DNA of 6,612 bases from Verrucomicrobiota bacterium. GTDB taxonomy: Bacteria; Verrucomicrobiota; Verrucomicrobiia; Verrucomicrobiales; Verrucomicrobiaceae. Of this stretch, positions 1 to 4,163 are shown piece by piece. The stretch spans positions 1 through 6,612 of the forward strand of contig JAEYUU010000212.1 in NCBI GenBank assembly GCA_023429545.1, written 5' to 3'. Within the stretch, counting starts at the first letter, position 1; every line of letters begins with the position of its first letter. The notes beneath the pieces were generated by a model that was not told the origin of the DNA, did no database searches, and saw only the letters and a program-made list of their open reading frames with translations. Made by a program: the position numbers and the translations under genes.

Positions 1-159
1 CTCCAGGTCCATTGCCTTCACCCTGCAAGGCCCCCATTCCCTTGCGGGAAGAAAAGTAGGCAGTCTGCGTCCAAATGCAGAGGGGTTCGGATATTCCTTT
101 CCCAAGTCGCCGCCCACCACGCAGGTCTTCAAGTAGACACTCCCAGTCAACAGCTACGT

Positions 160-171
160 TCTGAATTCAGA
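160..171. promoter_or_regulatory. 12-bp perfect palindrome upstream of the first gene
   Basis: TCTGAATTCAGA is a perfect palindrome ending 20 bp before the ATG at 192. Its place in the leader of the first gene would suit an operator. However, about one or two palindromes of this length are expected by chance in a window this size, and I see no convincing -35/-10 pair beside it. The rest of the leader (1-191) holds no gene I can support. Confidence 0.2.
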
Positions 172-191
172 TTCTCACCCTGCCACCATTC

Positions 192-566
192 ATGAAACGA
201 CTCATCATTCACGCCAGCATTATTCTTGCCATCTCCTGCTCTGCCGGAAGCGCGCTACGGGTGTTCGCCGCGGAAAAACACAGTATTGGTAACGTCATGA
301 AGGAAGCCATGAAAGGCGAGACCAGCCTGCATAAGAGGGTCGCCCTGGGCAAGGGCACTGACGAGGATGCAGCCAAACTGCTGGCTTACTTCCAGTCCCT
401 GCCAGCCGAGATGCCACCTGAGGGCGACGCCGCAAGTTGGAAGGAAAAGACGGAAAAGCTCATCGCTGCTGCGCAAAGCGTGGTGGACAAGAAGCCGGGG
501 GCGACCGCTCAACTGCAGACGGCCGGAAACTGCAAGGCCTGCCACAACGTGCACAAAGGTAGCTGA
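192..566 (+). CDS. Exported cytochrome c'/c556-like monohaem protein
   Basis: The 124-residue product starts with a Sec-type signal peptide: KR, a hydrophobic stretch at about residues 4-22, and likely cleavage near the FAA at 25-27. The mature part is short, helical and charged, and has a single haem c motif CKACH at residues 114-118, almost at the C-terminus. A C-terminal CXXCH on a small helical protein is the hallmark of the cytochrome c'/c556 four-helix family. Met36, in the first predicted helix (IGNVMKEAMK), is placed as an axial Met ligand would be in c556-type members. It should be a periplasmic electron-transfer or gas/metal-responsive haem protein; the exact role cannot be read from sequence. 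The ATG at 192 is chosen because the signal peptide follows directly; there is no Shine-Dalgarno sequence before it. The next gene starts 20 bp downstream, which suggests co-transcription. Confidence 0.85.
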   Translation: MKRLIIHASIILAISCSAGSALRVFAAEKHSIGNVMKEAMKGETSLHKRVALGKGTDEDAAKLLAYFQSLPAEMPPEGDAASWKEKTEKLIAAAQSVVDKKPGATAQLQTAGNCKACHNVHKGS

Positions 567-586
567 CACGCTGCGCAGGTCTGCCT

Positions 587-988
587 ATGAAAAACGTCTC
601 CCGGCTTGTCCTTGTTGCCACCCTGATGGTTTCCATCGGGGGGCACTGGGGCGTGCTCCAGGCTATCGCCTGGGCCGGGATGCTCAAAGACTATACCGCC
701 GAAAAAGGCCTGGTGGAAGGCATCGTGGACACCTTCAATGGTGAACGTCCATGTCCCCTGTGCAAGCGCATCGGCGAACTCCAGCATCAGGAAGAAAAAC
801 AAAACCCGGCACCTGTGGAGAGGGCGGACTCCGCATCCAAGTGGTTGAACGTCACGGAGTCCACCGGGATCCCGCTGCCAGCCCCCATGGAGGGCCGCTC
901 CGAGCGCCATCAGACGCCGTTGATCCAACTTTCTACGCAGTGGTCTGGAGCCCCCCCCACCCCGCCTCCCCGGGGATTTACGGCGTGA
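587..988 (+). CDS. Small exported protein with CPLC motif, function unknown
   Basis: This 133-residue protein has a hydrophobic N-terminus (about residues 5-32, possibly an uncleaved signal anchor) with a GGHWGVLQAIAWAGML segment. A FNGERPCPLCKRI block follows, with Cys56 and Cys59. The middle is low in recognisable structure, and the C-terminus is Pro-rich (APPTPPPRG, about 122-130). Short membrane-targeted proteins with one CxxC and a Pro-rich tail recall DUF2946-like proteins that often accompany TonB receptors and copper genes. I make that link from layout only, not from a match. The two cysteines could bind a metal or act as a thiol pair on the periplasmic side. A weak AGG lies about 9 bp before the ATG. 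A run of eight Cs at 951-958 lies near the 3' end, but the frame-consistent tail argues against a frameshift. Confidence 0.75.
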   Translation: MKNVSRLVLVATLMVSIGGHWGVLQAIAWAGMLKDYTAEKGLVEGIVDTFNGERPCPLCKRIGELQHQEEKQNPAPVERADSASKWLNVTESTGIPLPAPMEGRSERHQTPLIQLSTQWSGAPPTPPPRGFTA

Positions 989-1015
989 TGCCGCCCCCAG
1001 ACCGCCACACGCCTG

Positions 1016-1035
1016 CGCAGGGAATCTGCCCTGCG
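1016..1035 (+). other. GC-rich 7-bp hairpin downstream of the CPLC gene
   Basis: CGCAGGG (1016-1022) and CCCTGCG (1029-1035) form a perfect stem with a 6-nt loop, 27 bp after the stop at 988. Pyrimidines (TCTCTCT) follow rather than a run of Ts. It may be a weak or factor-dependent end point for the first two genes, but it does not meet the usual intrinsic terminator pattern. Confidence 0.3.
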
Positions 1036-1116
1036 TCTCTCTGACGTTCACGCGTGAGTCTGGCATGCCCCCCGGCGACCACAGGGTCGCTGCAGTGCGC
1101 GCGCATCCACTCGTCC

Positions 1117-1147
1117 TCCCGTGAAGCCGTGCCTGTCTTTCACGGGA
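1117..1147. repeat. 9-bp inverted repeat in the 989-1228 gap
   Basis: TCCCGTGAA (1117-1125) and TTCACGGGA (1139-1147) are perfect inverted arms around a 13-nt spacer, about 80 bp before the cytochrome start at 1229. This could be a dyad operator or leader hairpin for the downstream block. The remainder of the 240-bp gap is C-rich and shows no gene I can support; the reading frames through it lack a signal peptide, a motif or a plausible start. Confidence 0.3.
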
Positions 1148-1228
1148 CCGCTTCGCCCCCATGTCCCGCCGTGCAGCCCCAGCTGCGCCCGGCCCCCTTA
1201 CCCGACACGCCGATCACCTTTTTTCTCC

Positions 1229-1714
1229 ATGACGTACTTTAGCTTTTCCCTGCTCTTCTCATCGTTGATTGCCCTGATCCATATTCCTTCCGCTCACGCC
1301 CAAGACATCACCCTGGAGTCCCAGAAGCAGGCTGGCCAGCAGGTGTACATGATGGTCTGCTTCGCCTGTCACCAGCCCACCGGGCAAGGGTTGCCAGGCA
1401 TGTTCCCTCCGCTCGCTGAGTCCGACTGGGTCCAGACGGAAAAACCTGACCGTCTGATCCGAATGGTGCTGCATGGAATTGCGGGACCGCTCGCGGTGAA
1501 TGGCAAGCCATTCGCAACCCCGGCCCCGCTCATGCCGCCCCAAGCCGGCCTGCAGGACCATCAGATTGCCGATGTGCTCACCTACATTCGCAATTCCTTT
1601 GGCAACAAGGCCGCTTCCGTCTCCGCCGACCAGGTCGCTGCGGTGCGCGCGGCGGAGAAGGCCCGCATGCAACCATGGACGGAGGCTGAACTGCTCAAGG
1701 TTCCCGTGAAATAG
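1229..1714 (+). CDS. Periplasmic monohaem cytochrome c (PVC-type domain)
   Basis: The start at 1229 gives a 161-residue protein with a clean signal peptide (hydrophobic residues about 4-20, cleavage after SAHA at 21-24). The frame is open back to 1121, but that would put 36 Pro/Arg/Cys-rich residues before the signal peptide. The haem site is CFACH (44-48), followed by QPTGQGLPGMFPPLA. Met102 in LMPP is the expected distal ligand, and the LTYIRNSFGN block (117-126) is the conserved C-terminal helix of class I cytochromes. The tail QPWTEAELL (148-156) matches the form seen in Verrucomicrobia and Planctomycetes cytochromes, where the same domain often ends large dehydrogenases; here it stands alone. 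It is a likely soluble periplasmic electron carrier. The SCO gene starts 6 bp downstream, so the two are almost certainly co-expressed. No Shine-Dalgarno sequence is visible. Confidence 0.92.
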   Translation: MTYFSFSLLFSSLIALIHIPSAHAQDITLESQKQAGQQVYMMVCFACHQPTGQGLPGMFPPLAESDWVQTEKPDRLIRMVLHGIAGPLAVNGKPFATPAPLMPPQAGLQDHQIADVLTYIRNSFGNKAASVSADQVAAVRAAEKARMQPWTEAELLKVPVK

Positions 1715-1720
1715 CCCGTC

Positions 1721-2461
1721 ATGACCATCATGGATTCGCCAGGCAAGACGGATGGCAGGCCACAACATGGCCTGCCATCCGATGCACCCCGCTTCTCTCC
1801 AGCCCTCTTTTGGGCTGGCATCGCTGCCATCTGCATCGTTGTAGCAGCTTTGTCATGGACAGTCATGCGGTCCATGCAACGCCAGCATGCCCCCTTGTCA
1901 TCCCTGCCGAAACTGTATCGTGTGACCAGTGACCTGAAGGTGCTGAATCGATCCGGCGAGACGGTCCACCTCTCGTCGTTGCGCGGAAAAGTTCATACCG
2001 TGGCCCACCTCTACACCGTGTGTCCGCATGGTTGCGCCGCGGTGGTGGGTGAAATGCTCAAACTGCAGAAGAAGTTTGGCAGTCACCCGGACTTCCATCA
2101 AGTGTCCGTGACGGTCCTGCCCGAGCGTGACACGGTGGACGTGCTCGATGCCTACGCCAGAGGCATTGGGCTCGAAGCGGACGCCCCCTGGTGGTTCGTT
2201 ACCGGAGACCGCACGGCCATCTGGATGTACATGATGGAGGCGCTAAGGCTGGCGCCTCCGGAGGCCATCCCGAAGGACGAGCAACTGAATCCCCTGGATA
2301 CCCACACGCACGACCTGCGCATCGTCCTGATCGACCGCGAAGGATATGTGCGCGGATACTATGCAGTTTTCCATCCGCAGGCCGAAGTGGCCAGGCTCAT
2401 GTGCGACAAACTCCAAACGGATGCGGAGAAGCTCCTGCGCGACGTGCAGGGCCAGGACTAG
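1721..2461 (+). CDS. SCO1/SenC-family membrane-anchored copper chaperone
   Basis: The 246-residue protein has a short cytoplasmic tail, one transmembrane segment at about residues 28-49, and a periplasmic thioredoxin-like domain. The SCO signature is present as CPHGC (Cys101, Cys105), preceded by a GKVHTVAHLYTV strand, with the distal histidine in THTHDLRIVLIDREG (most likely His197, possibly His195). Family members bind Cu through the two Cys and the His and deliver it to CuA of cytochrome oxidase, or act as thiol reductases of that site. Most members read CxxxCP; here the second Cys is followed by Ala, a divergence that could shift function toward redox or other metal work. The ATG at 1721 is used; ATG 1730 is also possible. 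A strong inverted repeat lies within the first 21 codons. No oxidase subunit is in the window to identify its client. Confidence 0.92.
   Translation: MTIMDSPGKTDGRPQHGLPSDAPRFSPALFWAGIAAICIVVAALSWTVMRSMQRQHAPLSSLPKLYRVTSDLKVLNRSGETVHLSSLRGKVHTVAHLYTVCPHGCAAVVGEMLKLQKKFGSHPDFHQVSVTVLPERDTVDVLDAYARGIGLEADAPWWFVTGDRTAIWMYMMEALRLAPPEAIPKDEQLNPLDTHTHDLRIVLIDREGYVRGYYAVFHPQAEVARLMCDKLQTDAEKLLRDVQGQD
1749..1781 (+). promoter_or_regulatory. Perfect 14-bp inverted repeat inside the SCO gene start
   Basis: CGGATGGCAGGCCA (1749-1762) and TGGCCTGCCATCCG (1768-1781) are exact reverse complements around a 5-nt loop (CAACA). In the mRNA this is a long, GC-rich hairpin beginning 28 nt after the first base of the start codon and spanning roughly codons 10-21 of the cytoplasmic tail. 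No T run follows, so it is not a standard terminator. It could tune translation of the SCO gene or protect the 3' end of the upstream cytochrome message; neither can be shown from sequence. Confidence 0.6.
1799..1818 (+). promoter_or_regulatory. Second hairpin in the 5' part of the SCO gene
   Basis: CCAGCCC (1799-1805) and GGGCTGG (1812-1818) form a perfect 7-bp stem with a TCTTTT loop, 17 bp after the larger hairpin. It overlaps the codons that begin the transmembrane segment. Alone it would be unremarkable; paired with the 14-bp repeat it may form a two-hairpin RNA element. Confidence 0.35.
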
Positions 2462-2521
2462 CCGTCAGCGACAATCATCTTCCATCATTTCCCACTCATT
2501 ATCATCATCATTCATACCACC
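2462..2521 (+). promoter_or_regulatory. A/T-richer leader with ATC/CAT repeats before the HMA gene
   Basis: This 60-bp spacer is roughly 43% GC and poor in G after its first ten bases. It carries repeated CAT/ATC triplets, including ATCATCATCATT at 2501-2512. Neighbouring gaps in this block are only 6-8 bp, except the one before the receptor. It could hold an internal promoter or act as an unstructured ribosome loading site, since no Shine-Dalgarno sequence precedes the ATG at 2522. No clear -35/-10 pair is visible. Confidence 0.25.
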
Positions 2522-2848
2522 ATGCATTCAAAATCACCCATTCTCATGTTATTCGCCGTGCTGGCTCTCCTCACACCTTTCATTCAAGCGGAGGAGAGGA
2601 GTCCACAGGTCTATGAAGGCGAGGTGGCCGGAGTCATCTGCAGCGCCTGCGCCGCCAAGGTGAAGTCCGCGCTCGGCAAGCTCGACGGCGTGACCGGTGT
2701 GAAAATCACCGCTGGCGACAAGCCGGGCGTCCAGAAGATCCATCTCACCTCCACCTCGAACGCGGTCACAAAAGAACAGGCCATCAAATCCCTGGGGGAT
2801 GCCGCCCAGCAATACCACATTCTCCGCCTCGAGCCGGCAAAGAAATAA
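2522..2848 (+). CDS. Exported heavy-metal-associated (HMA) domain protein
   Basis: The 108-residue product begins with a signal peptide (hydrophobic core about residues 6-20, probable cleavage after IQA at 21-23). It continues as a single ferredoxin-like HMA domain. The metal-binding loop is GVICSAC (Cys40, Cys43), corresponding to the family's GMTCxxC, followed by the expected helix AAKVKSALGKLDGVTGV and a C-terminal strand near residues 97-103. HMA domains hold Cu(I), or less often Zn or Hg, between the two Cys and pass it to partners by ligand exchange. Most stand-alone copies (CopZ/Atx1) are cytoplasmic; a signal peptide makes this a probable periplasmic metallochaperone. Its place between the SCO gene and a Cys-rich propeller gene supports metal relay in the periplasm. 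The mercury carrier MerP is also an exported HMA protein, but no other mer gene is present. Confidence 0.9.
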   Translation: MHSKSPILMLFAVLALLTPFIQAEERSPQVYEGEVAGVICSACAAKVKSALGKLDGVTGVKITAGDKPGVQKIHLTSTSNAVTKEQAIKSLGDAAQQYHILRLEPAKK

Positions 2849-2856
2849 CTCCAGTC

Positions 2857-4101
2857 ATGAACCGACCCTCCCACCAGAGCTTTCGCGCGCTGCTGTTTCT
2901 CGTGATCTCCGCGGCCACCTGTCCTTCGCTCTTGTCCTCCGAGAAAAAAGGCGGACATCATCACGAGACCCACCCCGGTGTGCAGTCGCTCGAAGCGTAC
3001 GCCACGCCCTCGCGTCTTCATCTATTCACCGGTGAACTCTCACAAGATGGCGCCCGAACGGAACTGCTTCATCGCCGCAGCCGCGATGAGGGCAGGACGT
3101 GGTCCACTCCTGTGCGCGTGGATACTGGCCAACCCCCGCCCCATGCCGCCCACCGTGGCATGGATCCTCAAATCGCCGCCCATGGTGATCGTGTTGTCGC
3201 GGTATGGATGACATCTGGCACCGACCTGTTTGGCGGCGGTCCTATGGCCACGGCACTCTCCAAGGATGATGGAAAGTCGTGGCAACCTGGACCCAATCCC
3301 GCGGATGACGGCTCCACCACGGGCCATGGATTCATCGATATTGTGGCGGATTCCACGGGCGTCTTCCATCTCACATGGCTGGACACCCGCAGTGAAAAAC
3401 GCGGTCTGCGCTACGCCCGCTCTGTCGACGGAGGCATGACTTGGTCGAGAAATGTTACGGTGGATCCAGAGACCTGCGAGTGCTGCTGGAATGCCATGGT
3501 GCCTGGTGCGGACGGACGTGTTGGCATCTTGTATCGCGACAAGGAGCCTCGTGACATGGCCATCGCGTGGTCCCCTCCAACAAACACCTCAGGCACATGG
3601 TCCACCCCCGTAAGCGTGGGTGGATTCAAGTGGGAATTCCAGGGATGCCCCCATGTGGGGGGCGGACTCGCCGCGGGTGGTGAAAGTGGCTCGCCCACGT
3701 GGCATGCCGTGGTGTGGACCGGCATGGAAGACTCGCTCGGGGTGCACCACCTCTCCTCCACCGATGCCGGCGCCACGTGGTCAAAGACCCAGCATATTGC
3801 AGGACAGGGAGCCTCCCACCCTGACATTGCCGCACAGGGCCAAAAGGTCGTCATGGTGTGGGACACCACGAATGAACGTGGCAGCCACATCGAAGCAACC
3901 CTGTCGGAAGATGGAGGAAAAACGTGGCGGGCACCGGCGACCCTTTCCAGACCGGGGGCCAGTGCCTCGCATCCACGCGTGGTCAGGAGTGCCATGGACG
4001 GCTTCCGCGTCTTCTGGACGCAACGCCAGGCCGAAGGCCACACCACATGGGAGTCAACGCCCTTCCCCCTCCTGCCTGTCGGCGCCGCAGGCAAACCCTG
4101 A
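2857..4101 (+). CDS. Secreted Asp-box (BNR) beta-propeller with CECC motif
   Basis: The 414-residue protein has an N-terminal signal peptide (hydrophobic about residues 10-20). Five Asp boxes of the form SxDxGxTW lie at residues 75-82, 135-142, 189-196, 301-308 and 350-357, spaced as in a six-bladed sialidase-type propeller. Automated annotation would call it exo-alpha-sialidase, but I see no FRIP/RIP motif, the usual N-terminal sialidase signature, and nothing nearby handles sialic acid. Distinctive features are TCECCWN (Cys207, Cys209, Cys210), FQGCPHVGGG (Cys264, His266) and an N-terminal GGHHHETH cluster (33-39). These residues could bind copper or form disulphides. The gene starts 8 bp after the HMA gene, without a Shine-Dalgarno sequence. 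A periplasmic or surface metal-binding or protein-binding propeller linked to copper handling is my inference; the fold is well supported, the function is not. Confidence 0.88.
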   Translation: MNRPSHQSFRALLFLVISAATCPSLLSSEKKGGHHHETHPGVQSLEAYATPSRLHLFTGELSQDGARTELLHRRSRDEGRTWSTPVRVDTGQPPPHAAHRGMDPQIAAHGDRVVAVWMTSGTDLFGGGPMATALSKDDGKSWQPGPNPADDGSTTGHGFIDIVADSTGVFHLTWLDTRSEKRGLRYARSVDGGMTWSRNVTVDPETCECCWNAMVPGADGRVGILYRDKEPRDMAIAWSPPTNTSGTWSTPVSVGGFKWEFQGCPHVGGGLAAGGESGSPTWHAVVWTGMEDSLGVHHLSSTDAGATWSKTQHIAGQGASHPDIAAQGQKVVMVWDTTNERGSHIEATLSEDGGKTWRAPATLSRPGASASHPRVVRSAMDGFRVFWTQRQAEGHTTWESTPFPLLPVGAAGKP

Positions 4102-4163
4102 TGCTTCATTCGAGAATTCGTAGAACACACACATCAAACATTCGCTCTCAGAAAGACATGATT

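Noticed and set aside
22..48. An imperfect hairpin (CCTGCAAGG / CCTTGCGGG) as terminator of an upstream gene.
   Set aside because: The stem includes one G-T pair and has a 9-nt loop, and no T run follows on either strand.
951..958. A run of eight Cs near the end of the CPLC gene as a phase-variation or sequencing-error site.
   Set aside because: The frame continues sensibly into a Pro-rich tail and stops at 988; nothing suggests that a shifted frame is the real one. The run remains a plausible error spot.
509..1162. A 217-codon open frame on the minus strand across the CPLC gene and the gap.
   Set aside because: It runs through the 3' end of the cytochrome c'-like gene and the CPLC gene; it is Arg/Gly-rich with no domain signal and is best explained as antisense read-through of GC-rich DNA.
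1121..1228. An N-terminal extension of the cytochrome c frame.
   Set aside because: The added residues are Pro/Arg/Cys-rich and precede a complete signal peptide that begins at 1229.
4073..4093. A bulged hairpin (TGCCTG / CAGGCA around CGGCGCCG) at the end of the propeller gene.
   Set aside because: It lies within coding sequence and has no T run; it is more likely a by-product of the GC-rich Gly/Ala/Pro codons.
3411..4130. A 239-codon open frame on the minus strand opposite the propeller gene.
   Set aside because: Shadow of a gene with five ordered Asp boxes; the antisense product shows no motif or plausible start context.
3924..4163. An upstream extension of the receptor frame.
   Set aside because: It overlaps the end of the propeller gene and would place about 80 unstructured residues before a normal signal peptide.
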